Under the pieces are notes generated by a model. That model was not told the DNA's origin, searched no databases, and saw only the letters and a program-made list of their open reading frames with translations. Made by a program: the position numbers and the translations under genes. A stretch of 64,000 nt of DNA from Rhodopseudomonas palustris. GTDB lineage: Bacteria > Pseudomonadota > Alphaproteobacteria > Rhizobiales > Xanthobacteraceae. Shown piece by piece: positions 16,908 to 26,932 of this stretch (position 1 is its first letter; the number at the start of each line of letters is the position of its first letter). The stretch is taken from contig NZ_CP019966.1 in NCBI RefSeq assembly GCF_003031265.1, positions 3,224,001-3,288,000 of the forward strand, read 5' to 3'.

Positions 16908-19025
16908 TTACCGGCCCCCCAAGCCGAGGATGAACCAGGTGATCAGACCGGCCACGCCGATCAGCATCGCGAATGCGTAGTGGTAGAGGTAGCCGGTCTG
17001 CATCCGGACCACCCCGCGGGTGACGTCGAGCACCCGGGCGGAGATGCCGTCGGGGCCGAAGCCGTCGATCAGCATGCCATCGCCCTTCTTCCAGAGCTGG
17101 CGACCGATCCACTTCGCCGGACGCACGAAGATGATCTCGTACAACTCGTCGAAGTACCACTTGTTGAGCAGGAACTGGTAGAGCAGCCGATGCTGGCTGG
17201 CCAGCTCCATCGGGATATCCGGGCGCCGGATGTAAAAGAACCAGGACACCAGGAAGCCCACCACCATCATCACCGTCGGCAGCAACGCGATCCAGGCCGG
17301 GATGTGGTGCATCTCTTCGATGATGTGCGGGTGCATCTTCAGCGACGAGCGGAAGAATTCCTCGATGCCGTGACCGGCGAACAGCTCCTTGAACGGATAG
17401 CCGGCCGCCAGCGCGCCGAAGGCGAGCACGAACAGCGGGATCGTCATCACCAGCGGGCTCTCATGCGCCGCCTCGTAATGCTTCCGATCGTGCGGCTCGC
17501 CGTGGAAGGTCTTGAACACCAGGCGCCACGAATAGAACGAGGTCAGCAGCGCGGCGACCACGGTCATCAGGAAGCCGTAGAACGCCAGCGGGTTCTTCGA
17601 GACGAACGCCGCCTCGATGATCGCGTCCTTCGAGAAGTAGCCTGCGGTCAGCGGGAAGCCGGTCAGCGCCAGGGTGCCGATCAGCATCACGCCGTAGGTG
17701 AACGGGATGCGGTCCTTCAGGCCACCCATGTTGCGGATGTCCTGCTCGTGATGCATCGCGTGGATCACCGAGCCGGCGCCCAAGAACAGCAGCGCCTTGA
17801 AGAAGGCGTGCGTGAACAGGTGGAACATGCCGACCGAGTAAGCGCCCGCCCCCATCGCCACGAACATGTAGCCGAGCTGCGAGCAGGTCGAATACGCCAC
17901 GATCCGCTTGATGTCGTTCTGGACCAGACCAATCGTCGCCGCGAAGAACGCGGTGGTGGCGCCGAAGAACATCACCACGGCCTGCGCATTCGGGGCGAGT
18001 TCGAACAGCGGCGACATCCGCGCCACCATGAACACCCCGGCGGTGACCATGGTCGCGGCGTGGATCAGCGCCGACACCGGGGTCGGGCCTTCCATCGCGT
18101 CCGGCAGCCAGGTGTGCAGCAGGAACTGCGCCGACTTGCCCATCGCACCCATGAACAGCATCAGGCAGGCCAGCGTCAGTGCGTCGGCGTGCCAGCCGAA
18201 GAAGTTGATGGTCTTGCCGGTCAGGCCCGGCGCCGCCGAGAAGATGGTGTCGAAATCGGTCGAGCCGACCAACACGAACACCGTGAAGATGCCGAGCAGG
18301 AAGCCGAAGTCGCCGACGCGGTTGACCACGAAAGCCTTGATGGCGGCGGCGTTGGCCGACGGCTTCTGGTACCAGAACCCGATCAGCAGGTAGCTCGCCA
18401 GACCGACGCCTTCCCAGCCGAAGAACAGCTGCAGCAGGTTGTCGGCGGTCACCAGCATCAGCATCGCGAAGGTGAACAGCGACAGATAGCCAAAGAACCG
18501 CGGCCGATGCGGATCCTCGTGCATGTAGCCGATCGAATACAGGTGGACGAGCGACGACACCGTCGTCACCACCACCAGCATCACCGCAGTGAGCGTGTCG
18601 ACGCGCAGCGCCCAGGCGACCTGCAGCTCGCCGGAATTGATCCACGGCAACAACGCTACGCGTGAATCGTGGTGCATGAAGCCGACTTCGACCAGCGTCA
18701 CCCAGGACAGCGCGCAGGAAATCAGCAGCAGCGTCGTGGTGACGATCTCGGCAAGACGCGAGCCGGCAGCGGCCGGTTCGACCGGACCGTGAGCGTGATC
18801 GTCGTGCGCGTGGTCGTCGTGACCATGAGCCTCATGCGCATGAGCATCATGGCCGTGCGCCGCGTGGCCATGTGCGTCGTGGCCATGGGCGTCGTGGCCA
18901 TGGCCGTGATCATCGTGATGCTCGACGGTGTCGCCGCTCGGGTTGCGGGCGTGGGCGCCCACCAGCGCAATGACGGCCGCGATCAGCGCGCCGACAAGCG
19001 GCAGGAATACGATAGCCTGGATCAT
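16908..19025 (-). CDS. nuoL: NADH-quinone oxidoreductase subunit L with a histidine-rich loop
   Basis: Distal antiporter-like subunit of complex I, 705 residues with the long C-terminal lateral helix region. Core motifs are [36 protein letters not shown] and [17 protein letters not shown]. Between the first and second helices (residues 36-79) lies an unusual stretch with 19 histidines in 44 residues, made of HGHDA/HDDHAH units. E. coli NuoL has no such insert. It may be solvent exposed and able to bind Zn, Ni or Cu, which is inference. It lies 59 bases downstream of nuoK. Confidence 0.95.
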   Translation of the reverse strand: MIQAIVFLPLVGALIAAVIALVGAHARNPSGDTVEHHDDHGHGHDAHGHDAHGHAAHGHDAHAHEAHGHDDHAHDDHAHGPVEPAAAGSRLAEIVTTTLLLISCALSWVTLVEVGFMHHDSRVALLPWINSGELQVAWALRVDTLTAVMLVVVTTVSSLVHLYSIGYMHEDPHRPRFFGYLSLFTFAMLMLVTADNLLQLFFGWEGVGLASYLLIGFWYQKPSANAAAIKAFVVNRVGDFGFLLGIFTVFVLVGSTDFDTIFSAAPGLTGKTINFFGWHADALTLACLMLFMGAMGKSAQFLLHTWLPDAMEGPTPVSALIHAATMVTAGVFMVARMSPLFELAPNAQAVVMFFGATTAFFAATIGLVQNDIKRIVAYSTCSQLGYMFVAMGAGAYSVGMFHLFTHAFFKALLFLGAGSVIHAMHHEQDIRNMGGLKDRIPFTYGVMLIGTLALTGFPLTAGYFSKDAIIEAAFVSKNPLAFYGFLMTVVAALLTSFYSWRLVFKTFHGEPHDRKHYEAAHESPLVMTIPLFVLAFGALAAGYPFKELFAGHGIEEFFRSSLKMHPHIIEEMHHIPAWIALLPTVMMVVGFLVSWFFYIRRPDIPMELASQHRLLYQFLLNKWYFDELYEIIFVRPAKWIGRQLWKKGDGMLIDGFGPDGISARVLDVTRGVVRMQTGYLYHYAFAMLIGVAGLITWFILGLGGR
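18790..18925. repeat. tandem short repeats encoding the NuoL His-rich loop
   Basis: Imperfect tandem units of 12-18 bases (for example GTGGCCATGGGCGTC) that on the minus strand encode His-Gly-His-Asp-Ala units. Such repeats can vary in number by slippage. Confidence 0.7.
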
Positions 19026-19084
19026 GCGCGCGCCTTCAGCCCCCCGGACATGCCGTCAATCCGCAAACGATTGCCGATCATGCC

Positions 19085-19396
19085 CTAGCCCTTCATCAAG
19101 TTGATATCTTGCACCGCGATGGTGCCGCGGTTGCGGAAGAACACCACCAGCACCGCAAGGCCGATCGCGGCCTCCGCGGCTGCGACGGTGAGCACCAGCA
19201 GCGCGTAAACCTGGCCGACGATGTCATTCAGGTAGATCGAGAATGCCACCAGGTTGATGTTGACGGCGAGCAGCATCAGCTCGATCGACATCAGGATGAT
19301 GATGACGTTCTTGCGGTTCAGGAAGATGCCGAGCGTGCCGAGCGTAAACAGCACCGCGGCGACCGACAGGAAATGGCCGAGACCGATCTCGTTCAT
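19085..19396 (-). CDS. nuoK: NADH-quinone oxidoreductase subunit K
   Basis: 103-residue, three-helix membrane subunit of complex I. It carries the conserved membrane glutamates in [15 protein letters not shown] and [14 protein letters not shown]. The ATG at 19396 overlaps the nuoJ stop by 4 bases (ATGA), which decides the start over a GTG three codons earlier. Confidence 0.95.
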   Translation of the reverse strand: MNEIGLGHFLSVAAVLFTLGTLGIFLNRKNVIIILMSIELMLLAVNINLVAFSIYLNDIVGQVYALLVLTVAAAEAAIGLAVLVVFFRNRGTIAVQDINLMKG

Positions 19397-20031
19397 CGCA
19401 CCCACTCCGCAGCATCGTTGTCGGACAGGCCCTGCCCCGGCTTGACGTGGCGGATCGCCATCGCCGTCTCCTTGGAGCGGGCGTTCTGCGCGGCGATATC
19501 CTGCCGCTTGACCTTCTTCTTGTGGCGCAGCGTCAGCACGATCGCGCCGACCATCGCCACCAGCAGCACCATGCCCGACACCTGGAAGTAGTGGATGTAC
19601 CGGGTATAGAGCACGAGGCCGAGCGCCTCGGTGTTGGAGACGCCGGTCGGAATCGGCGACGTCACCGCCTTGGTCACGGTCGGGCTGATCACCCAGCCGC
19701 CGGCCAGCAGCAGCAGCTCGGCCAGGAAGATGAAGCCGATCAACAGGCCGAACGGCAGATATTCGAGGAAGCCTTCGCGCAGCTGGCTGTAGTCGACATC
19801 CAGCATCATGATCACGAACAGGAACAGCACCGCGACGGCGCCGACATAGACGACGATCAGGATCATCGCCAGGAATTCGGCGCCCATCAGCACGAACATG
19901 CCGGCGGCGTTGACGAACACCAGGATCAGGAACAGCGCGGAGTGCACCGGGTTGCGGGCGACCACGACCATCACCGCGGCGGCGATCGCCACCCCGGCAT
20001 AGAGATAGAAGAACAGGACGGGCATCGACAT
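19393..20031 (-). CDS. nuoJ: NADH-quinone oxidoreductase subunit J
   Basis: 212-residue membrane subunit with five helices. [20 protein letters not shown] and [22 protein letters not shown] include the TM3 region with its conserved pi-bulge. A basic cytoplasmic tail (HKKKVKRQD) follows the last helix. It starts 9 bases after nuoI and overlaps nuoK. Confidence 0.95.
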   Translation of the reverse strand: MSMPVLFFYLYAGVAIAAAVMVVVARNPVHSALFLILVFVNAAGMFVLMGAEFLAMILIVVYVGAVAVLFLFVIMMLDVDYSQLREGFLEYLPFGLLIGFIFLAELLLLAGGWVISPTVTKAVTSPIPTGVSNTEALGLVLYTRYIHYFQVSGMVLLVAMVGAIVLTLRHKKKVKRQDIAAQNARSKETAMAIRHVKPGQGLSDNDAAEWVR

Positions 20032-20040
20032 GGCGTCAGC

Positions 20041-20529
20041 TCACCGGTACGGCGCGTCGAGGGAGATGGCCTTGGCGATTTCGCGTTCCCAGCGGTCGCC
20101 GTTGGCCAGCAGGCGGGCCTTGTCGTAGTACAATTCTTCGCGGGTCTCGGTGGCGAACTCGAAGTTCGGCCCCTCGACGATCGCGTCGACCGGGCACGCC
20201 TCCTGGCAGAACCCGCAATAGATGCACTTCACCATGTCGATGTCGTAGCGCACCGTGCGGCGGGTGCCGTCGTTGCGGCGCGGACCGGCCTCGATGGTGA
20301 TCGCCTGCGCGGGGCACACCGCCTCGCACAGCTTGCAGGCGATGCAGCGCTCCTCGCCGTTGGGATAACGGCGCAGCGCATGCTCGCCGCGGAACCGCGG
20401 AGAGATCGGGTTCTTCTCGAAAGGATAATTGATCGTCGGCTTCGGTTTGAAGAAGTAACGCATGGCGAGGAAAAACGCCGATACGAACTCGGTCAGAAGC
20501 AGCGAACGGGCGGTAGCGGTGACGTTCAT
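20041..20529 (-). CDS. nuoI: NADH-quinone oxidoreductase subunit I
   Basis: 162-residue ferredoxin-like subunit carrying clusters N6a and N6b, which pass electrons from NuoG toward NuoB. Two 4Fe-4S motifs are complete: [12 protein letters not shown] and [12 protein letters not shown]. The N terminus ([18 protein letters not shown]) is typical of the alphaproteobacterial/mitochondrial TYKY form. It lies 7 bases downstream of nuoH. Confidence 0.96.
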   Translation of the reverse strand: MNVTATARSLLLTEFVSAFFLAMRYFFKPKPTINYPFEKNPISPRFRGEHALRRYPNGEERCIACKLCEAVCPAQAITIEAGPRRNDGTRRTVRYDIDMVKCIYCGFCQEACPVDAIVEGPNFEFATETREELYYDKARLLANGDRWEREIAKAISLDAPYR

Positions 20530-20536
20530 CGAAGCC

Positions 20537-21562
20537 TCATTTCGGTGCCAGGCCGGCGAACTGCAGGACCGACGCCACGATCACCACCATCGCCAGCGAC
20601 AGCGGCAGGAACACCTTCCAGCCCAGCCGCATCAACTGGTCGTAGCGGTAGCGCGGCACGATCGCCTTCGCCATCGCGAACAGGAAGAACATGAACAGCA
20701 GCTTCAGCGAGAACCAGACGATGCCCGGCACCCAGGTGAAGGGCGCGTAAGGCACCGGCGGCAACCATCCGCCGAGGAACAGGATCGTGCCCATCGCGCA
20801 CATCGTGACGATCGCCACGTACTCGCCGAGCATGAACAGCAGATACGGGGTCGACGAGTATTCGACCATGAAGCCGGCGACCAGTTCCGACTCCGCTTCG
20901 ACGAGGTCGAACGGCGGGCGGTTGGTTTCGGCCAGCGCCGAGACGTAGAACACCACGAACATCGGGAACAGCGGCAGCCAGTACCAGCCGAGCATGCCCC
21001 ACTTGCCGTCCTGGGCCTCGACGATCGCGGTCAGGTTCAGCGAGCCGACGCACAGCAGCACGCAGATCACCACGAAGCCGATCGAGACTTCGTACGACAC
21101 CATCTGCGCGGCCGAGCGCAGCGCGGCGAGGAACGGGTACTTCGAGTTCGACGACCAGCCCGCCATGATGATGCCGTACACCGACAGTGACGACACCGCG
21201 AGGATGTAGAGCACGCCGACGTTGATGTCGGCGATCACCCAGCCGGCATTCACCGGAATCACCGCCCAGGCCGCGAGCGCCAGCACGCAGGTCACCAGCG
21301 GCGCCAGCAGGAACAGGCCCTTGTTGGCGCCGTCCGGAATGGTCGGCTCCTTGAGGACGAACTTCAGCAAGTCGGCAAACGACTGCAGCAGGCCCCACGG
21401 TCCGACCACGTTCGGGCCGCGACGGATTTGCACCGCCGCCCAGATCTTACGGTCGGCGAGCAGGATGTAGGCGATCGCGATCAGGAGGATGACCAACAGC
21501 AGCACGCTCTGCCCGATCACCACGAGCAGCGGCCACAGGTTGGTCGCGAAGAATTCAGCCAT
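20537..21562 (-). CDS. nuoH: NADH-quinone oxidoreductase subunit H
   Basis: 341-residue membrane subunit forming much of the quinone chamber. Conserved loops include [20 protein letters not shown], the acidic [20 protein letters not shown] segment and [19 protein letters not shown]. Eight helices are predicted. It starts 9 bases after nuoG. Confidence 0.96.
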   Translation of the reverse strand: MAEFFATNLWPLLVVIGQSVLLLVILLIAIAYILLADRKIWAAVQIRRGPNVVGPWGLLQSFADLLKFVLKEPTIPDGANKGLFLLAPLVTCVLALAAWAVIPVNAGWVIADINVGVLYILAVSSLSVYGIIMAGWSSNSKYPFLAALRSAAQMVSYEVSIGFVVICVLLCVGSLNLTAIVEAQDGKWGMLGWYWLPLFPMFVVFYVSALAETNRPPFDLVEAESELVAGFMVEYSSTPYLLFMLGEYVAIVTMCAMGTILFLGGWLPPVPYAPFTWVPGIVWFSLKLLFMFFLFAMAKAIVPRYRYDQLMRLGWKVFLPLSLAMVVIVASVLQFAGLAPK

Positions 21563-21571
21563 GGGTCCCGC

Positions 21572-23647
21572 CTACTCCGCCGCCGTCAGCAATTGCCCCG
21601 ACGCAAGGCGGGAACATTCCGCCATCACCGCGGACGCCCGCGCGATCGGGTTGGTCATGTAGAAATCGGCGATCACCGGCTTGAACGGCGTCTTTTCGAC
21701 GCTGCCGCCGGCGGCCGCCAGCTTGCGCAGATCGGCCGGATCGCCGGCCTCGATTTGATCGACCCGCATCAGATGCGGCACCTCGGCGAACAGCGCCTTG
21801 CGCAGCGCCGCCAGCGAGTCGTAGGGCAGCTTGGCGCCGACCGCTTCGGACAGCGCCCGCAGGATCGCCCAGTCCTCGCGCGCATCGCCCGGCGGAAACG
21901 AAGCCCGATTGGCGATCTGCACGCGGCCTTCGGTGTTGACGTAGATGCCGGACTTCTCGGTGTAAGCGGCGCCCGGCAGGATCACGTCGGCGCGGTGTGC
22001 GCCGCGATCGCCATGGGTGCCGATATAAACCACGAACGCGCCGTCCGGCACCTTGACCTCGTCGGCGCCGAGCGAGAACAGCACGTCGACGCCGCCGGCC
22101 GTCGCCATCTCAGCTGCGCCCAGCCCGCCTGCTCCCGGCACGAAGCCGATGTCGAGCGCGCCGACGCTGGAGGCTGCCGGATGCAGCACCGCAAAGCCGT
22201 TCCAGCCGTCGTCGAGCGCGCCGACGTCGGCGGCGAGCTTGGCGGCCAGCGACAGGATCGCCGCGCCGTCGCGACGCGCAGTCGCCGCCGCACCGACCAG
22301 GATGATCGGACGCTTGGCGTTCTTCAGCGTCTCGGCGAAGCCGAGCTTGCCGGCGATCAGGTCGTTCAGCGTGTCGGTGCCGGCGCCGAGATAGTTGTAG
22401 TGATAGGTCAGCTCGGCCTGGTCGCCGATCACACCGATCGGCATGCCGCTGGCCCGCCAGCGCTTGCGGATGCGGGCGTTGAGGATTGCCGCTTCCTTGC
22501 GCGGATCGGAGCCGATGATCAGCACCGCATCGGCCTGCTCGATGCCGACGATGCCCGGATTGAAGATGTAGCTGGCGCGGCCGGCCTTCGGATCGAACGC
22601 CGCGACGTTCTGGGCCGCGACGTTGGTCGAGCCGAGCTTGGCGAGCAGCTGCTTCAGCGCGAACATCTCTTCGACCGCGGCGAGATCGCCGGCGATCGCG
22701 CCGATCTTCTTGGCCGACGTGCCGTCGAGCTTGGCCTTGATCGCGGCGAACGCCTGCTGCCAGCTCGCCGGCTTCAGCTTGCCGCCCTCACGAACGTAAG
22801 GCCGGTCGAGCCGCTGCGTGCGCAGGCCGTCGACGACGTGGCGGGTCTTGTCGGAGATCCACTCCTCGTTGATCGCCTCATTGACGCGCGGCAGGATGCG
22901 CATCACTTCGCGTCCGCGGGTATCGACGCGGATGGCCGAACCGACGCCGTCCATCACGTCGACCGACTGGGTCTTGCCGAGCTCCCAAGGCCGCGCCGCG
23001 AAGGCATACGGCTTGGACGTCAGCGCACCGACCGGGCAGATGTCGACCAGGTTGCCCTGCAGCTCCGAGGTCAGCGCCCGCTCGAGATAGGTGGTAATCT
23101 CCATATCCTCGCCGCGGCCGATCGCGCCCATTTCCGGCACGCCGCAGATCTCCGCGGCGAAGCGCACGCAGCGGGTGCACTGGATGCAGCGGGTCATCGA
23201 GGTCTTGACCAGCACGCCGAGATACTTGTCCTCGACCGCGCGCTTGTTCTCGGCGAACCGACTCTGGTCGACGCCGTAGCCCATCGCCTGGTCCTGCAGA
23301 TCGCACTCGCCGCCCTGATCGCAGATCGGGCAGTCGAGCGGATGGTTGATCAGCAGGAACTCCATCACGCCTTCGCGTGCCTTCTTGACCATCGGCGATT
23401 TGGTCGAGATCTCCGGCGGCTCGCCGTTCGGGCCCGGACGGCAGTCGCGCACGCCCCAGGCGCAGCTCGCCACCGGCTTCGGCGTGCCCTTCAGTTCGAC
23501 CAGACACATCCGGCAGTTGCCGGCGATCGACAGTCGTTCGTGGTAACAGAACCGCGGAATTTCGGCGCCGGCGGACTCACAGGCCTGCAGCAGCGTGTAC
23601 TCCGGCGGAACTTCGACTTCCTTGCCGTCGACGATGATCTTGATCAT
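21572..23647 (-). CDS. nuoG: NADH-quinone oxidoreductase subunit G
   Basis: 691-residue peripheral-arm subunit holding several Fe-S clusters. The N-terminal 2Fe-2S ferredoxin domain is visible (CESAGAEIPRFCYHE, GNCRMCLVE), then HPLDCPICDQGGECDLQD and CIQCTRCVRF...C for 4Fe-4S centres, followed by a degenerate molybdopterin-oxidoreductase domain. ATG 23647 is chosen because GGAG lies 8 bases upstream; a GTG at 23656 overlapping the nuoF stop is the alternative. Confidence 0.95.
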   Translation of the reverse strand: MIKIIVDGKEVEVPPEYTLLQACESAGAEIPRFCYHERLSIAGNCRMCLVELKGTPKPVASCAWGVRDCRPGPNGEPPEISTKSPMVKKAREGVMEFLLINHPLDCPICDQGGECDLQDQAMGYGVDQSRFAENKRAVEDKYLGVLVKTSMTRCIQCTRCVRFAAEICGVPEMGAIGRGEDMEITTYLERALTSELQGNLVDICPVGALTSKPYAFAARPWELGKTQSVDVMDGVGSAIRVDTRGREVMRILPRVNEAINEEWISDKTRHVVDGLRTQRLDRPYVREGGKLKPASWQQAFAAIKAKLDGTSAKKIGAIAGDLAAVEEMFALKQLLAKLGSTNVAAQNVAAFDPKAGRASYIFNPGIVGIEQADAVLIIGSDPRKEAAILNARIRKRWRASGMPIGVIGDQAELTYHYNYLGAGTDTLNDLIAGKLGFAETLKNAKRPIILVGAAATARRDGAAILSLAAKLAADVGALDDGWNGFAVLHPAASSVGALDIGFVPGAGGLGAAEMATAGGVDVLFSLGADEVKVPDGAFVVYIGTHGDRGAHRADVILPGAAYTEKSGIYVNTEGRVQIANRASFPPGDAREDWAILRALSEAVGAKLPYDSLAALRKALFAEVPHLMRVDQIEAGDPADLRKLAAAGGSVEKTPFKPVIADFYMTNPIARASAVMAECSRLASGQLLTAAE

Positions 23648-23652
23648 GGCAG

Positions 23653-24978
23653 TCACTCCGCCGCTTGCATGTGCGCCGGATCGAGCACGCCCTGATCGTC
23701 GAGCGTGGCCTTGCGCGAGAAGTCGTCGATGCGGCGCTCGATCTCGGGGCGGAAGGCGCGGATCAGGCCCTGGATCGGCCAGGCCGCGGCATCGCCGAGC
23801 GCGCAGATGGTGTGGCCTTCGACCTGCTTGGTCACTTCGAGCAGCATGTCGATTTCACGCTTATGGGCGCGGCCTTCAACCATGCGGTCGAGCACGCGCC
23901 ACATCCAGCCGGTGCCTTCGCGGCACGGCGTGCACTGGCCGCAGCTTTCGTGCTTGAAGAAGTAGCTGATACGCGCGATCGCCGCGACAACGTCGGTCGA
24001 CTTGTCCATCACGATCACGCCGGCGGTGCCGAAGCTGGACTTCACCGCGCGGGTGCCGTCGAAGTCCATGATCAGGTCCTGGCAATCGGCCGCCGGGATC
24101 AGCGGGCACGACGCGCCGCCGGGAATGATCGCCAGCAGATTGTCCCAGCCGCCACGAATGCCGCCGCCGTGCTTTTCGATCAGCTCGCGGAACGGAATGC
24201 CCATCGCCTCTTCGACGACGCAGGGCGTGTTGACGTGGCCGGAGATGCCGTAAAGCTTGGTCCCAACGTTGTTGGCACGGCCAATCGACGAGAACCACGC
24301 CGCACCGCGGCGCAGGATGTCCGGCGCAACCGCGATCGACTCGACGTTGTTCACGGTGGTCGGGCAGCCGAACAGACCCACGTTCGCCGGGAACGGCGGC
24401 TTCAGCCGCGGCTGGCCCTTCTTGCCCTCGAGGCTCTCGAGCAGCGCGGTTTCTTCACCGCAGATGTAAGCGCCGGCGCCGTGGGCGACGTAGAGATCGA
24501 ACGGATAGCCGTGGACGTTGTCCTTGCCGATCAGCTTGGCCTCATAGGCCTGGTCGATCGCCGCCTGCAGCCGCTCGCGTTCGCGGATGAACTCGCCGCG
24601 CACGTAGATGTAGCCGGTGTGGGCGCCCATCGCGCAGCCCGCGACCAGACAGCCTTCGACCAGCGTGTGCGGGTCGTGGCGCATGATCTCGCGGTCTTTG
24701 CAGGTGCCGGGTTCGGACTCGTCGGCGTTGACGACCAGATAGCTCGGCCGGCCGTCGGCATTGTCCTTCGGCATGAAGGACCATTTCAGGCCGGTCGGGA
24801 AGCCGGCGCCACCGCGGCCGCGCAAGCCCGACGCCTTCATCTCGTTGATGATCCAGTCGCGGCCCTTGTCGATGATCGCCTTGGTACCTTCCCACGCGCC
24901 GCGACGGCGCGCGCCCTTCAGCGTCCAGTCGTCGAGACCGTACAGGTTCCGGAAGATGCGGTCCTTGTCGTCCAGCAT
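23653..24978 (-). CDS. nuoF: NADH-quinone oxidoreductase subunit F
   Basis: 441-residue NADH- and FMN-binding subunit where electrons enter complex I. The glycine-rich site [16 protein letters not shown], the FMN region [14 protein letters not shown] and [16 protein letters not shown] are present, as is the N3 4Fe-4S motif [12 protein letters not shown]. It follows the small membrane-protein gene by 18 bases; the usual nuoE-nuoF adjacency is broken by that gene. Confidence 0.96.
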   Translation of the reverse strand: MLDDKDRIFRNLYGLDDWTLKGARRRGAWEGTKAIIDKGRDWIINEMKASGLRGRGGAGFPTGLKWSFMPKDNADGRPSYLVVNADESEPGTCKDREIMRHDPHTLVEGCLVAGCAMGAHTGYIYVRGEFIRERERLQAAIDQAYEAKLIGKDNVHGYPFDLYVAHGAGAYICGEETALLESLEGKKGQPRLKPPFPANVGLFGCPTTVNNVESIAVAPDILRRGAAWFSSIGRANNVGTKLYGISGHVNTPCVVEEAMGIPFRELIEKHGGGIRGGWDNLLAIIPGGASCPLIPAADCQDLIMDFDGTRAVKSSFGTAGVIVMDKSTDVVAAIARISYFFKHESCGQCTPCREGTGWMWRVLDRMVEGRAHKREIDMLLEVTKQVEGHTICALGDAAAWPIQGLIRAFRPEIERRIDDFSRKATLDDQGVLDPAHMQAAE

Positions 24979-24996
24979 GGCTTGCGGCGTTCCCTG

Positions 24997-25212
24997 TCAG
25001 CGTTTGGATTGCATGTAAGCGAGCCCGGTAGCGCAACCCCCGAAGGTTAGCGCCCAGATCACGCTCGATTGGAGTGTTGCACCGAGCGCGTAGCGCTGCA
25101 GCAGAAATATGAACGCTGCGGCGGCGACACCGTGCAGCAGCATGTAAACGGGGATCGGCATGGCTCTCGCGCTTTCCGCGACGGCGCGCCCCACCGGGGC
25201 GGGCGTCGTCAT
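24997..25212 (-). CDS. 71-aa two-helix membrane protein inside the nuo operon
   Basis: Short protein with a polar N terminus ([16 protein letters not shown]), two predicted helices ([17 protein letters not shown] and [18 protein letters not shown]) and a basic end (QSKR). No known family recognised. Its ATG overlaps the nuoE stop by 4 bases (ATGA), so it is translated with the complex I genes. It could be an accessory subunit or assembly factor; this is inference from position only. Confidence 0.75.
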   Translation of the reverse strand: MTTPAPVGRAVAESARAMPIPVYMLLHGVAAAAFIFLLQRYALGATLQSSVIWALTFGGCATGLAYMQSKR

Positions 25213-25958
25213 GGCGGGTTCTTCTCGGTGGCGTCTGCTGCGGGCGGCTTGGGCGCGGGGCGTTCCTGGACGTTGGCAGCCGCCCCCGCCCGCTTCGCCT
25301 CGTCATCGGTCAAGGGCGGCCCGTTGGCGTCGACCGGCGATACGTTGATACCACCCGTCTTCAGCGTGGTCGGGCCGGTAATCGGTGCCGCGTGCTGCCG
25401 GCCATTCTGCGGGCCCGGCGCCGGCGGATTGCCGCTGGCGAAGCCGTCCAGCACCTTGTTCAGCGTCTCGGGCGTCAGGTCCTCGTAGGTATCCTTCCAG
25501 ATCTGTACCATCGGCGCGTTCACGCAGGCGCCGGCGCACTCGACCTCCTCCCAGGAGAAGTCGCCGTCGGCCGACAGATGGAACGGGTCGTGGTGGATCC
25601 GGTTCTTGCAGACCTCGATCAGCTCGCCGGCACCGCGCAGCCGGCACGGCGTCGTGCCGCAAACCTGCACATGGGCCTTCTTGCCGACCGGGTTGAGCTG
25701 GAACATCGTGTAGAAGGTCGCCACTTCCAGCGCGCGGATATGCGGCATCTGCAGCATGTCGGCGACGGTGCGGATCGCCGCTTCCGGCAGCCAGCCGCCG
25801 CACTGTTCCTGCGCCCGCCACATGATAGCGATCACCGCCGAGAACTGCCGGCCCGGCGGATACTTGGTGATTTCCTTCTGCGCCCAGGCGAGATTTTCCG
25901 CGGTGAACGCGAAGCTCTCGGGTTGCAGCTCTTTCGGTGCCAGACGACGAACGGACAT
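25209..25958 (-). CDS. nuoE: NADH-quinone oxidoreductase subunit E with long C-terminal extension
   Basis: 249-residue 24-kDa-type subunit carrying the N1a 2Fe-2S cluster: [13 protein letters not shown] and later [12 protein letters not shown] supply the four cysteines. The core ends near residue 175; about 70 further residues are rich in Pro, Ala and Gly ([21 protein letters not shown]), likely disordered and common in related Rhizobiales. ATG 25958 begins 2 bases after the stop of the methyltransferase gene. Confidence 0.94.
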   Translation of the reverse strand: MSVRRLAPKELQPESFAFTAENLAWAQKEITKYPPGRQFSAVIAIMWRAQEQCGGWLPEAAIRTVADMLQMPHIRALEVATFYTMFQLNPVGKKAHVQVCGTTPCRLRGAGELIEVCKNRIHHDPFHLSADGDFSWEEVECAGACVNAPMVQIWKDTYEDLTPETLNKVLDGFASGNPPAPGPQNGRQHAAPITGPTTLKTGGINVSPVDANGPPLTDDEAKRAGAAANVQERPAPKPPAADATEKNPP

Positions 25959-25960
25959 GC

Positions 25961-26932
25961 TCAGTTTCTCGCCGAGCGCTGCGCCACGCTCGCATTCAGG
26001 TGTTGGATCCGGGCCTGCCAGAACGCGCTTGCGGTTCCGACGACGTTGTAGCCGACATTCGACGCGACCTTGATCCGGTCGAGAATGCCGAGGTCGACTA
26101 CGGCCTCGTAGCGATTGCTTTGCGGGTCGTACACGACCAGCTTCAGCGGAGTGTGTTCGAGGATGAAGCGCGACACCTTGTGATCGCGGTCGCTGCCGTG
26201 CTCTTCGCACAGGATCGCGGTGTCTTCAGCGAGCAGCCGCTCGCCGCCGCGGATCGCGTCGATCTCGACACCCTCGACGTCGAGCTTGACGATGTACTTG
26301 CCGCCGAGCGGCAGATGGCCGTCGTCGATCAGATCATCGAGACGGATCACCGGCACAGTCTCGCCGTCGGCGTCGGGCTTGCCGGCGATGCTGAAGGCCT
26401 CGTGCTTGGTGCCCGACAGTTTCGCGGTGCCGCGCGCGGCGCCGACCGCACACTTCATTACCGAGAACCGGTTGCCGTTGACCTGCGCATTGTGCGTCAA
26501 CCGCGCGAAGTTCTGGCTCGACGGTTCGATCGCCAGGGTGCGATGCGCACCGAATGGCGCGCTCGACACCAGCACCGACCAGTAGCCGTAATTCGCACCG
26601 CAATCGACCAGCGTGTAGTCGACGTCGGCGGCGTCGCGGAACAACAGGTCCAGCTCGATCTCGTAAGAGTAATCGCGCTGCAGCAGCTTGCTCCAATAGC
26701 CGTCGCCGTAGGGAAACACGAAGGTCGCGTCGGGATTGAGCTTGATCGCGATATCGCGCTCCGGCAGCGCCTTGCGCATCAAATTCGCCGCGGCGTTGTA
26801 GCCGCGATACGAGAAGGTCGACGACACCCGCGCGCCCATCACCAGCGCACACGCCGCCATGCGCTCGAGGGCGCCGGCGCCCTCAAGAGCGCCGGTAGCG
26901 CGGTCAAACTGGATGGGCCCGGGTGCGTTCAC
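25961..26932 (-). CDS. FkbM-type SAM-dependent methyltransferase inside the nuo operon
   Basis: 323 residues. A Rossmann methyltransferase core is visible: [16 protein letters not shown] is motif [14 protein letters not shown] the acidic second strand and [16 protein letters not shown] the motif characteristic of the FkbM family. The N-terminal 90 residues show no known domain. The GTG start at 26932 overlaps the nuoD stop (GTGA) and nuoE follows after 2 bases, so it is made with complex I. FkbM enzymes usually methylate sugars or natural products; here a complex I subunit or quinone-related target is conceivable but unproven. Confidence 0.85.
   Translation of the reverse strand: MNAPGPIQFDRATGALEGAGALERMAACALVMGARVSSTFSYRGYNAAANLMRKALPERDIAIKLNPDATFVFPYGDGYWSKLLQRDYSYEIELDLLFRDAADVDYTLVDCGANYGYWSVLVSSAPFGAHRTLAIEPSSQNFARLTHNAQVNGNRFSVMKCAVGAARGTAKLSGTKHEAFSIAGKPDADGETVPVIRLDDLIDDGHLPLGGKYIVKLDVEGVEIDAIRGGERLLAEDTAILCEEHGSDRDHKVSRFILEHTPLKLVVYDPQSNRYEAVVDLGILDRIKVASNVGYNVVGTASAFWQARIQHLNASVAQRSARN

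Noticed and set aside
15447..18665. Very long open frame (over 1000 codons) on the plus strand opposite nuoM and nuoL
   Set aside because: Its His/Arg/Gln/Asp-rich composition is the antisense image of hydrophobic GC-rich nuo genes; no ribosome site or domain. Same reason for long antisense frames opposite nuoG, nuoF, proS, lon, rnj and clpX.
18790..18925. CRISPR array at the repeated stretch
   Set aside because: Repeats are 12-18 bases, contiguous, and in frame with nuoL; no spacers.
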